Origin: Podochytrium sp. JEL0797
Lineage: Eukaryota > Chytridiomycota > Chytridiomycetes > Chytridiales > Chytriomycetaceae
Assembly: GCA_027596195.1 (NCBI GenBank)
Contig: JADGJG010000370.1
Coordinates: forward strand, 1 to 22,362
Direction: 5' to 3'
Length of the DNA stretch: 22,362 nucleotides
Shown piece after piece: positions 8,986 to 20,201 of this stretch. Numbering within the stretch: the stretch's first letter is position 1; every line of letters begins with the position of its first letter. The notes under the pieces were generated by a model that did no database searches, was not told the DNA's origin, and worked only from the letters and a program-made list of their open reading frames with translations. Position numbers and translations under genes: made by a program.

Positions 8986-11900
8986 TTAGAAAGGAATCCC
9001 GTTCTGAATATTCTGGAACCTGTCATACAAACGACTGCAAGACGACGAGTTTAGCGCAAAACCCCTCAAAAACAGAAAAAGGCCAGAAACATTCGTCCGA
9101 ATTACCTGAATTTGTTCTCGTGCGACTTGACAATCTGCTGGAGCATAAATTCCGCTGCCTTCTTGTCGTCCAACTCAAGCTGAAACTTGCTGCGGAGTTT
9201 CTTGACGGTTCCTTCACCCTTGAAACAAGGGAGACCGGAGTCAAGCATCAAGGCGACCATTTGGACAATCTCCTCGGCGAAGGGGCTAGAGATTTTGTTT
9301 ATGTTGATGGATGAGAATTCGGATGGCGCAAGGCAAAAGTGGAGGAGGACAAACCGAAGGGCCAAGAAAGTCTTGACAACCAGTTCTGTGAACAGCTTGT
9401 ACGCCGCTGAAGCGTCTCCGCCCATAAGCTCGACAAATTCGGTCGTGAGCTTGAACGGGGAAGCCTCAAACTCGATCCCACCAGGAGCAATGTCCAAAAT
9501 GAAACCAAAATCTGTCCAAAAAAAGCCGGGTCAGTCAGGTTCATGCGGCCCGCAACTAGGTTGGGCGTGTCGGGTCCTTACCAATGTGCACAGTGTGACC
9601 CGAATCGTCAAACATGATGTTTCCGTTGTGTCTGTCTTTGATCGAAACAATGTACAACACGACCGAATACGCGGCCAAACTTCTCACAAACGCCTCTTGT
9701 GCCTAAACAAATCGAAAACCGAGTATAAGAACCGCGAAAAATGAAACGGTGGAACCAACGTACCTTCTTGAACTCAAAAGAGTCGCTGGATCCGTATTTC
9801 TCCGAAAAGTAACTGAGTCACGAAGCAAAGCATTAGCAAACCCAATAACGCAAAAACGGAAACAACAAACTCACTTTGGCAAACTGTTGACCTTCTCCCT
9901 TCCCATCATGTCGCGCGAAATCGAATGCGGAATCACTTCAATCACGCCACACCCGCAGTCCGTGGCAACCACACGATAAGGATACAAATACACGTCCAAA
10001 CCAGAGTGCTCGACAATGTTTTTGAAGATACTAATCAGCTGAAGCGCGAGAACGTCCTGTCTGCAATCGTCTCCGACTTTGAAAATTGCCGATTGCCATG
10101 CGCTACCAGAACCTTCGACTTCGTCCTTGACCTTGAACGTGGCCATGAATGGAGCCTGAAAAGCAAGCAGAAATTCAGAAGACGCCATCGAAATTCGTAA
10201 TCAACATTGCGCAAAAACACACCTTGGCATGCGACTGCAACGGTCTCCCACTGTCAACATCAATATCCACCACAATCGATTCCGGGTTACTCGGCAAATA
10301 CACGCCAACCTCCACCTTGATCTTTCTCATTTCCTCATCAATCTTTTGCTTCTTTTCGGCCTTGCTGCGTTTGATGAAGGGCTTCAGCTTTCCCGAGATG
10401 CCCGTGACTTCGTCAAAGAATTTGAACTCGCGCTCGTAAAACTCGAGGTCTTGGCCCGAAAGGCTCGACTTGATTTTCTCAATGATGCTGTCCAGTGTTG
10501 GTTTGATTGGGTCGGGCTGTATTGCGGTTCAAAAATAATCATCAGTCGAGCGCCTTGTTGAATAGAAAGTCGGTGGCAGGCCAACACTCACATCGACGCG
10601 TTCCTCATGCTTCTTGACCTGCACAAACACAAACATGTTGGCCTTCATGTTCCAGATAATCTGGTGCGCAAACAACTGCGAAATCTTGGCCGTCTTGAGA
10701 ATAAAGTGTTCCACGTATCCCGCCATGTCGTGACGCAGCGCCTGGACCACTTGAGGGATGTAAAAGAACACTTGATCGACCGGGTGGTACTCCAACACGC
10801 GGAACGCGTACTGCAAGATCCAGGGGTGGTTGAATTGCGGGTTGAGGTACGAGATGGCCGAAATGGGGGAAACGGGGCTCCAGTACAACAGGAACTAGAA
10901 AAATGAAAGTCAAATTCAGTTTGAGCGAACGAACCAATTTGGAAATCGCTGCAACTCACCCGCTGCTTGTTATGGTATCGACCAAGATTCAACTTCAGCA
11001 ACGGTTTGATTGCGTTCGTGCTCTCGACGGCCGCCAACGCGTTCGACAGAATCAACGGAGCCAATTCAGCTTCAATCGCGTCGGAGCTTCCCATAAATCG
11101 ACGAGGCAAATTCAAAGCAACGCTTGGATCCACGAACCAGGCAACTTTCACGAATGCCTTCCAGTTGACCTGAGTTTTAAGAGAATGGGGGGATGAGGGC
11201 AAGCTTTCTGAAAATGAACTGGGTGCACTTACATCTTTCCACGCCGCGGCGGCGTCGACACCCTTTTCACTGACGGCGCTCCAAATCCCATAACGGGTCA
11301 ACTCGTTCTCAAGAAGCATCAAGAGGACGCTCTTGACAGCAACCAAGTCTGAAGAGAGCAACAAAAAACGCAATCAATTCAACGCAAAAATCCAACCCCC
11401 CTTTTCTTTTCTCACCCTTCTTGAACGGTCTAAAATGAGAAAACACGCGATCCGGCAAAGTCGCCAACAAAGAGTTGGCCTTCTCAATACTCACGGCCTT
11501 GAACGCATCGCGCACGCGCACCATCGTTTTCGATTCCCCATTCTTGTAGTTGCTCCACACGGGTGTTAGGCCGTACCACTTGAACGCGAGCGTGAATAAT
11601 GATTCGAGTGAAAAGAGCCATTGGGTGTCGTTTTGATTTTCGAGTTCGTTGGTCACGGTGAGGCAGAGGTCGAGAAGTATGAACACGGTTTTGCGAAGGC
11701 CTGGGGTCACCCTACGAAAAAAAAATCAGTCTCGCAATACTCTCGGGTTGGGAAAGAAGGAAGGTTTTACTTTGTCAGATGCAACTTGGCCACCGCCATC
11801 TGGGTAAACTTGGCATAAATCTTGACGTGCTCCTTCTTGCACCAAAGCGTCGACTTGAATCGGTTCGCCAGAAACTGAATCCACTTGGAGTGGACCAAGA

Positions 11901-14900
11901 ATGGCTCCTGCGGTTCCTCGGGCTTCTTGGACGGCGTGTAAGTCATTTTGCTGTGGAAAGGATCCGCCGACCTGCGGGGTTCAAGAGGAAAAGAAGAAAA
12001 ACAAGAATTGGTGCCGCGCAAATATCAAACACTGAAAAAAACTCACATATCATCAACCTCATACAACCCTTTCTTGTGATAAATCGTTGACTCCCACGCA
12101 CCCACCAACTCATATAACATGCGAGCGTTCAAATCAGGACGCGCGGACATAATATAATTCCACACCGGGACCGCGGTTTCAATGCTAGCCAGGTTGAAGA
12201 CGGACAAGGGCGTCCAGCAAACGAGATGCACGAGTTCCTCGTCAACCTTTGAACGAAAACAGAAACTTAAATGAGCGAAAGGCTTGGGGACGGGGAGGGG
12301 GTGAGACGACTCACTTTGCTTTCGGAAACAATATACGCCGCGCACCGCTGCAAAGCCGGGCTCAACTCCTTGATAAATGCCAAGACGCCTTGGTTTGTTA
12401 GAACACCGCGGATTTCGTCCTTGAAGATATCCGACGCAGTCTTTCCAACCGCTGTATAATCCATTATCAGTTTAACGCGCTCTCGCAAACAAAAACAAAC
12501 GAAAGCAACTCACATCCCAAGCGCGCCAACACCTTTACAACCCCCTGCACCTCGCCAATGTACTTTGCGCGCGTGTTCAAACTCTTGAGAATGTCGTTGG
12601 CCACCTCCTCTTTTGAACAAAACTGACTCAAAAGGGAAACCACGTCCGAACGTTCGCCGAGCAGGTCCGGGAAATTGATTTGGAGGTCCAACATGTATCC
12701 CTGAGATCACCGTTAAAAAATGGCAAAAACATACGCTCGCACACAAACACACACACGTACCTGCAAAGTCAGCGTTGTTTCCGTCAAAGAATGACCAAGC
12801 GCAAGATTCAACAGGTTCGCGCAAATATTCTTGTAATCTTTAGCGGCGAGGGTCTGTTCCGCCGTGTCCACGAAACGCAGCTCAAAGTCCAACTTTTTCT
12901 TCAACACGGACTAAATAAAAAGCAAAAGAAGTTAACTGAATTCGCCGCTGGAGTATCAAAAGAAAAGCACTCACCATCCGTTCCACCAACACCAACCGCC
13001 TCGAATCCAAATACAAAACCACATCCAACATAAAACAAACCAACTCCTTGTCCCACAACAACCCCGGCACTGCACCCACCAGCTTCACACACGCGCTTCC
13101 CGCAAACTGACGCACCTTCGGCAAACGATCACACCCGCACCGCAACAACGCCTCGAAACTCTGTTGCACAGATTTCTTGGTGATGCTGCGCGCCTTTGTG
13201 TACGAGAACAAAAGTTCCTCGCCGATCGCGTAGAGGAGTGGGAAAATGTCTGTGTTGTAGAATCGGCCGTCGCGAAGGTACTCGAGGAAATGGGCGAGGG
13301 AACCTTGTGGTGAGCGAAGGAGTTCGATTTGGAGGATGGAGAGGAGGAAGGTGGCGGTTGCGTTTGTGAGGGATTTGGATTCCGATCTGGAGGTTGAGCG
13401 CGAGTAGAGCGAGGAGATGAGGGTGGTGCGGACTTTGGTGTACACCTTGGAGACAAAAAACAGAATTAACGCGGGATTCACCGGTGGTAAATGTGGAGGT
13501 GTGGTTGTGGTTTACCTGATCCCCAATTTTCAAACGCAAGATACTGTTCGACATCAAATCCACCTCCAAGCTCCTCATATTGGCGCCTAATGCCAACGTC
13601 GGCGTCTTTAACGCGATCGAGGTCACCACGGGAAGCCACTCCTTGGGCCACGCACCACGCGGGGCAAACACGAACGCCGTGACAATCAGCCAAAAATTTC
13701 TCAGGTGCAGTACGAGTTCGGGAGAAGTGTTGAGTTCTGGGTGGAAGATTGGAATGTCGCAGAGGGATTTGAGGCTGATGGCGAGGTGGAGAAGGCCTTT
13801 GTCGGTCGCGATTTCCTAACGGGGACGACGGTGTTGCAGTGAGCAAATACGAAAGTTGAATCACGAGCGAAACCAAACACTCACGGAAATTTTTGCAACT
13901 CGTTCCACAAATGTGATCAACAATTTCTCAAACAGCGCCAACGGGAATGCCACCTTGGATGCGAGCGAGCATTCAAACTTGGCGAAGAAACGAATATCAA
14001 CACGCGAACACGCAGCACCCTCATGGAAAAATGATTACACACCTTCAACCGATCCCCACTCACAATCGACGCACTCATCCACGGATAAATCTCATTCAGC
14101 ATGTCCTCGCTACCCATCATCCCGGCGACCTCCAAACTCTCCCACATGCCGCGCACTTGGGCTTCTTCGAGCCCGCCCACTTCAATGCGGCGCGTAATGG
14201 CCGGAATGGCAACTTCCACGGCCTATTCTCGAATGGGGTGTTGTTGAGTATCTCATGGGGAGTTGCGGCGAAATATCTCACGTGTTTGGGAGCAAGGGCA
14301 GGAATGATTCCAGAAATCGCGGCAATACAGCTCTCGTGGATGAAAGCCGATCCGGGATTTGACGAAAACTGCAATGCGTTGACGAACGTGAAGAGGGTGG
14401 ATTTTCCAACGGACAGGTCCTTGATAACCTGTAGGTGAGCGAGCGACATGAGCGGAAATGCCAAAACCACGAGATATCCACACAGTACCAATAGATTCTT
14501 CTTCAACATGGCGATCGAGCAGTTGCGAACCACAGCTATGTTCACGTGCGCGTTTCCGACATAGAGACGCGGGTTCATGACGTACTCGATCAAAAAGGTC
14601 ACAGCGTTCATGGACAAGTCCGGATGTCTACAAACGAAACAGCATTAAAATATACGTCCCGGCCGATCTCAAATGTTCCTCACGTGAAAGACACCAGTCC
14701 AAACGCCTCCAACGTCACCACCACGAGCTCCGTTCGCGCAGCGTCGTACTCCAAGTGCTCTGCAAAAACAGTTTCCAAAAACATTTTCATTGTGGAACAA
14801 ACGTCCACAGCTCCGGCGCCCAAACTCCCAGCAAGTCCCACGCATTTCACCAAGATGGGCAAGATAGGGGACACCACGTCGTAATCGGACGAAAAGAAGT

Positions 14901-16000
14901 CGGACAATTGGGAAAAGGTTGTACGCGCCGTCGCACAGAAGTTGGAGAGTTCGTTGGCGGGGGGTGACGGAAGCGTGCTGGTCTCAGAGCGTTCACGATC
15001 CAACAAAGTGTCCCAGACGGCTTGCGGATTCATTTCGTCAGCGGAAGGGAGAACGAAAAACCCAGTTAGGATGTGGAACACTAGACTGTAGATTTCGGCA
15101 ATCGGGGCAGAGTTTTCGAACAAGGAGTTGAGGCCATTGTCGGTGGTCGGACTCGCTTCAGAAGACGCGAGTTTGTCTACGGCCAGTGTGGCGGATGGAA
15201 GCAACTGAGCCGCGAATGCGGTATGCAAACGTGCTGGGGTGTCTACAATTGCTCCAATCAAGGCGTGTGAAATGAGGAGCATTTGCTTGTCATTTCCTGA
15301 AAAGAAATGGTTCATTTCTCGCCACAATTTGAACGAAATCGACTCTCAGTCTCACCAGACTCGCCAATCAAGGCCAAAACCTTTGCAACACAACGCCACA
15401 CAATATCGAGAATTGCATTATTCGTGGGGGAGAGGAGGATCAACTTTTTGACCACGGCTTCGATAAACGTGGCGAATTCTGATTCTGGTTGAGGGATCAA
15501 TTGTTCCATGTTAAACGTTGCTCAACGAGGATTCGCTTCACGCGTTCAGCAGATCTGAAAATTGTGAAGCGGCAAAATCTCCAAGTGACACACAATTACC
15601 ATTGGTGGACTCCAGCATAGCTTTGAATCTCGTAGGAAGATCATCCACAAGGTTCATGCAGAACCGAATGGCAGGAGTGTCGCTGGGGATGGGCTTGGTC
15701 CCGAGAGCAAAGTCGAGCATGGCCACGAGGCCTTGCATATCCTGGAAAGGCATTGATGTTGTTACGATAAGTGATCTATGCATATAATACACAGCGAATA
15801 CGTACCGCATAGCCCAGAGACTCCCCCGTACTCTCAAAGTGGTTGTAATCGAGCTCTCCGCTTGCAGTGACAAGCCCGCCCAGACAGAGATCCGAAAGCT
15901 GTGCATCGCCGGTGGTTCCTTTGAGGTTGCCCAATAATGCTGCCGTTTTGGCCGCTGAGCTGAGAATCCCGTCGAGGGAGAAGGATCGCAAATTGCGCAT
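8986..16000 (-). CDS. STT4: Type III phosphatidylinositol 4-kinase alpha (Stt4/PI4KA), 25 exons, 1811 aa
   Basis: Exons (minus): 16000-15806, 15741-15600, 15520-15356, 15296-14684, 14627-14282, 14222-14043, 13977-13885, 13815-13516, 13445-12975, 12910-12761, 12700-12514, 12451-12315, 12246-12047, 11971-11771, 11711-11416, 11348-11233, 11169-10960, 10894-10592, 10516-10223, 10155-9875, 9812-9764, 9702-9582, 9511-9355, 9285-9106, 9034-8986. They total 5436 nt; every phase closes, with introns of 56-79 nt. The N-terminal two thirds are helical-repeat scaffold. The PIK helical domain lies near 1335-1435 ([20 protein letters not shown]). The kinase domain has [15 protein letters not shown] (from about 1559), the catalytic loop KDRHNGNIM (about 1666-1674) and DFG (about 1684-1686). 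The C-terminus [13 protein letters not shown] matches the family end. Family role: makes plasma-membrane PI4P with Efr3 and Ypp1/TTC7 partners. Yeast Stt4 has about 1900 aa, so this is full length. Confidence 0.95.
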
Positions 16001-16037
16001 TTTTTTTCTTGTCAACCTCATCCAACGAAGACACAAC
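16001..16037. promoter_or_regulatory. 37-bp divergent start region between PI4K and the TPR gene
   Basis: Only 37 bp separate the two opposed start codons. It starts with a T7 run on the plus strand and has no TATA box. The two transcripts must start inside each other or inside this gap, or one start codon is placed too far upstream. Confidence 0.55.
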
Positions 16038-16675
16038 ATGGCCGATTTCTCCGATTACGAATCCTTCAGGTTCATTCCGCTAATTTTGATCCGTTGGATA
16101 TTGATCGCCCCTCACACAGACCCTCCATGACGCGTGAAGAGGTCTTTGAATGGTTTCAGCGCAAACTGAACAGACCCGCAGAAGCTTTTGACGTGTACAA
16201 AGTCTCCAAAGAGTTTTATCAGCTTGGCGCTTATTCCCGCGCACTATTATGTCTTCAGCAATATGTAAGGCCTTGTTGATTGAGATTGCGCTCGCGAGTT
16301 GTGGTTAGAAGATTGTTTGTCGTCGCCAAACCAAAAAAATCGCGACCAACAAGCGCGTCGTTCCCGTTGATAAATTCGACTTTCGAATAACCAGTATTTC
16401 GTCAGGTATTGATGCCGGGATCTGTTCTCGCCGGGCGCCACTTGCTGGGGTATTGTTTCCTCAATTTGAATGAGACGGAAAAGGCCCTGCGCGAATTCAA
16501 AAAGTGCATCAAAGGTGATAGAAACGCGTTGTTTTGTCTGTTGAATTCTAAAGATCACACAACAGAGGGGTACCATGAAGACTGGCAGTTGGTTGTTGAA
16601 CTCACGATAGAAATGGAAGAAAAAAGGGCAGAACATGAGATGTCTGCTGCTGAAGAGTTCATGGCAATGGCATGA
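16038..16675 (+). CDS. Small TPR-repeat protein (3 exons, 148 aa)
   Basis: Exons 16038-16069, 16120-16264 and 16406-16675 (447 nt), with GT-AG introns of 50 and 141 nt, in phase. After MADFSDYESFR and a helix (TREEVFEWFQRKLN) come two TPR-like helical pairs: VYKVSKEFYQLGAYSRALLC (about 38-57) and RHLLGYCFLNLNETEKALRE (about 72-91). The C-terminus is Glu-rich and helical (VVELTIEMEEKRAEHE). The pattern recalls the N-terminal TPRs of RanBP2 and of other scaffold proteins, but I cannot assign an orthologue. TPRs bind partner peptides. It is head to head with PI4K. If the second intron were longer than I think, more repeats could be missing. Confidence 0.7.
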
Positions 16676-16991
16676 ACCTCATGTCCTTCTGTTTATCAAG
16701 AAACCATTCGTTTATATTTTCTTTTTCGACGCGATCGAATCCTCGATTTGCAGCTTGTCATTTCACCAAGGGTGTTCTTAGTTCGTCACAGAGGCGGTTA
16801 GAAAAGTGATATGTGATGTAGATCTGCGTGCAAATCTTAGCATTCAAACTCATGGAAATCAAACAATGGAATCGAATCCCTCCGATTCGACACGCGGAAC
16901 AACCGATGCCACGGGCAAAGCGCCTCCAACCTTCCAAGCAAAAACCTAGACGATTCAATGGGAGCTCTTCATACCACTATAATGGGAATCG
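16676..16991. other. TPR 3' flank and WD40-HEAT gene upstream region
   Basis: Holds a 27-codon open stretch from an ATG at 16866 (MESNPSDSTRG...) that is in the same frame as the WD40 gene but closed by TAG at 16947 and TAA at 16980. No GT donor lies between them, so it reads as an upstream ORF, a 5' UTR feature or a lost N-terminus. Confidence 0.45.
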
Positions 16992-19948
16992 ATGAGGAAA
17001 TGGGCCCCGTGGTGGCACAGGGCGGACAAGGCCGAGTATCGAAGAGTCGGCCTCGCAAACTCGAATTATGGTACACCTGGACTTATTCCATATGGATTTC
17101 AGGTTTCATTTTCCCTCGTTTTCGACTCGTCCTTTCAGCTTAAACCGGTTGCAATAGAATACGCGGTCCATCAATCTCCCAAAACCGACCCTCCGCACTG
17201 TCCTTTTCACATCCGTCTCGAAAATGGACAGTTTCACGTATTGCGATTCCCATTCGGTGCATGTTTTGAACGGCAAAGCGCATCCTGTTGTGTTTGCGAA
17301 AAGAGTGCAATTGGATCGGGAAATCCCGTGTTTTATGGCCTCAATCGATGGAATTATCTACCAAAGTGGCACCAAAGTGGCGGTTTACTATTTTTTCGAC
17401 TTTGCAATTGGAGTTGAAGGTTGAGGGGGCGAATTTTTAATGGATTTGGGAGGAGGTTTTTTGAGCTTACGGAATCATTTATTTGCCAGATCTTGGGAGT
17501 CAGCTTCGAACAGGTTGCAAGTGTGTCCAGAGTTCAGCCCGTTCTGAGGTGATTTTAGAATCGATGCATGTGTTCAGGAAAATGTCTGATTCGTTCGGTT
17601 GCAGTTTTGAATTCAACGATACCACTGACGAGCTCGTTGTGGGCGGAGTTGGAAACATTCGAGTGAGTGCAACTCAAGTGGCGTATTCATGCATGTTTTT
17701 GACGGTGTTTGTTTCGCAAATTAGATCTGGGCTTTGAGAGAGCGCTGAATTGGTTCGTATTGCGACCTTTTACAAGACTTGCGCTATAGTAAATTGACAT
17801 CTCGCAGGGCGATTCCTCATGGATTCAAAGGCCCCCGGCTTGTGATCACCGATTTGAGTGCAAATGAGTGGGTCGCGCATTTGTGTATCGACAAGGCTTT
17901 TAATCGGTTGTTTGCGTGCGCGGAAAACTCTCTGTTGGTAAGTATGAAGGCATATTTTTGCGCGCATCCACTGATTACATCTTGTCTTAATCAGGTGTAT
18001 GATTACACGACCAGACGTCGCCTCGAATCGTTACTTGGTGTCCATCGCAGCACCATATCATCCATAACGTTTTATCAGCCATTGCAATATGTAATTACAG
18101 CTTCGTCCGATGGAATCAGTTGAGTTGGTAGAAGTCAAGCCACGCTCGCTCTAACCATAAAAGGCAAAGTCTGGACCCAACAATTTCGAATCCTCTTTGA
18201 ACTTCGTGACGAAGCCATCGCCCCCATCACGGGTCTCTTGATTCCAAACGCATCCGAGTCCAAACACCCACCACCCCTCCTGCTATCGAGCGCCTTGGAC
18301 GGAATCATCCGCCTATGGAACCTGGAGTCCGGACCCGGTATATACACGCTCGAAACAAATCAAGAGTGTTTGGGAATGCGATGGATGCGGCACGACACGT
18401 TCTTGCATTATTCACCTGAGGGGATTGAGGTGTGGAATTTGAATAGTTTTTGGAGCACATTCTCGGCCACGGGGAGTCAGGTTACGCATTTGAAGAGGAT
18501 TGAAGGGTGTTGTAGCGATCCGGCGAGGATTCTGGTCGCAACTGAAGACAAGAGTATGCACATCTTGTCGCCTGTGAGTGGGTCCACATTGTTTACGGCG
18601 TTTCCGAATATCGCGGATATTATTATCAAGGAAATTGAGCATGATTATCCTTCTGGTAAGCTTGTCTCCTTATTTTGGTTGGTGAGTGTTAATAAACCGC
18701 GTTTTTGCTTCACAGCCACGATTTGGATGTTGAATTCGGTGGGCGAGATTTCTGTTTATACTACGCAGACTAATCCAGCGCGGATTGTGGATATATGGGA
18801 AGTGGAAGGTGAGGAACGAGCTTACATATATTAATGGTTTCATTTCCTCAGCGTCCCGCTCACTCCACCGCTTTACAGCTGGTAGCGAGCGTCTCGTGAG
18901 TATGTGCGCATTGCGAAAACGATACAACTGCAACACAGTCACTGATCCTGTTTACGCGCTCTTGGGGTGATTTTTGTTCTCTTCCTTTTGTTCCGAAGTC
19001 GATTTCTCAAACCCCCATTTATTTGAATTTGCTATCGCATGGGACTGTTGCAGGACAAATTGTTTTTTATACCGTCAATGTCGTCAACAGCAAGCATCAA
19101 GTGATAATTCAAGCGCATGCTTCAGCGGTTGTTGCGGTTGGTTGTTACACGGACTTGATGACGGTGATTTCTCTGGGATCCGGTAAAAATCTCATTAGAG
19201 TTTGAATCAACCTAAATTATCCGAGCCAGATGGACTCATCAAAATATGGCGAATGGAATTGCATACAGGGAAAAGAAGTTAACGTTACCAACAGTCTCGA
19301 AGTCACCATGAACGTGATGAAAACGGGCTGCTGGCGCGAAAAGGTCGAAGCCGCCAAAGCCACTCTCTGACTGTATCACACGTTCCAAAAAGATTTGCCC
19401 AATGCCCTCAACGACATTATCTTACCGCAACTCGACCTCATGAACGACGAATCATGGCAAGTGCGGGCTCAGCTGTCTTCGAATATGGCAGCGTACAACA
19501 TCAATCATCCTGATATTGTGATGGCGCTGATTGGGAGATTGACGGATAAGAATGTGAATGTCAAAAATGCGGCCATGAATAGTTTAGCCACGTTTGGCAT
19601 TAGTTCAAAAGAGGCATTCAGGAATGCAATGGGTGCGTTGGGGTGGCTCAATTTACCAAAGCAAAGGACGAGTAGCGGGGAAGAATGGCTGGATGAACTA
19701 TTGGTCAGGATCAAAGCGAGAGGGGAGGGTACGGCACATATTTTGTATTCAAAATTTTGTGCGCTAAACGAATTATAAGTCAGCCGAACAAATGCAAGTC
19801 GACACGCAGTTGAAATTTGGCGCCGACAAGTCCAAAACCCTAAAAACACGGAACGTCTGCCTTCCATCTGCAACACGCTGACTTTCAACGCCAGGAACCG
19901 GAATCTGCTGACGGGAAAAGAAAAAGTCGTGCACGATTTGCTGAATAG
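16992..19948 (+). CDS. WD40-repeat protein with HEAT-like C-terminus (about 16 exons, about 687 aa; some splice sites uncertain)
   Basis: One fully canonical model: 16992-17102, 17158-17412, 17490-17548, 17605-17666, 17725-17752, 17808-17937, 17995-18118, 18164-18655, 18716-18808, 18852-18895, 18939-18966, 19054-19182, 19230-19277, 19393-19728, 19784-19854, 19895-19948 (2064 nt). WD-type blades are plain: TTDELVVGGVGNIR, FYQPLQYVITASSDGISKVW, LLLSSALDGIIRLWNLE, and SLGSDGLIKIWRME. The end has a HEAT-like stretch (DESWQVRAQLSSNMAAYN, then LTDKNVNVKNAAMNSLATFG), then a charged tail. The layout resembles long WD40 proteins of cilia (WDR87/WDR97-like), but this is tentative and this protein is shorter. 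The start is chosen at 16992 because in-frame TAG (16947) and TAA (16980) lie just upstream. Two junctions are doubtful (see findings). A stop at 19879-19881 is an alternative end. Confidence 0.65.
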
Positions 19949-20201
19949 CAACCTCCATTCCAGGTTCAGTGTGGTCGACTGTACGCCGGTAGCAAACCCC
20001 AATTCTTCATTTAGCCCAAGTTTCAGCTTGGCTGCGAGGCGGCCAAGCAAATTGGAAGATTCGTTGTCTCGGACACGCACAAGACAGCGCGAAACGTGAA
20101 AAATATAGAATAGAGATATTATTAAAATACTTGGTGCGCTCAGAGCGTGTGGGTCCGTTTTCGAAATTTGATTCGAAAATAAAAAAAAGAGATACGCAAC
20201 A

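Noticed and set aside
15521..15599. In-frame TGA near the PI4K N-terminus as a premature stop or a second start at 15508
   Set aside because: A 79-nt GT-AG intron with a CTGAAC branch site removes it and keeps phase with both flanking exons.
16992..19948. WD40-HEAT gene as a multiply broken pseudogene, or evidence of a changed genetic code (TAG, TAA and TGA in frame)
   Set aside because: A complete path of GT-AG introns avoids every stop, and neighbouring intact genes end normally at TAA (PI4K) and TGA (FCP1, TTLL1, TPR).
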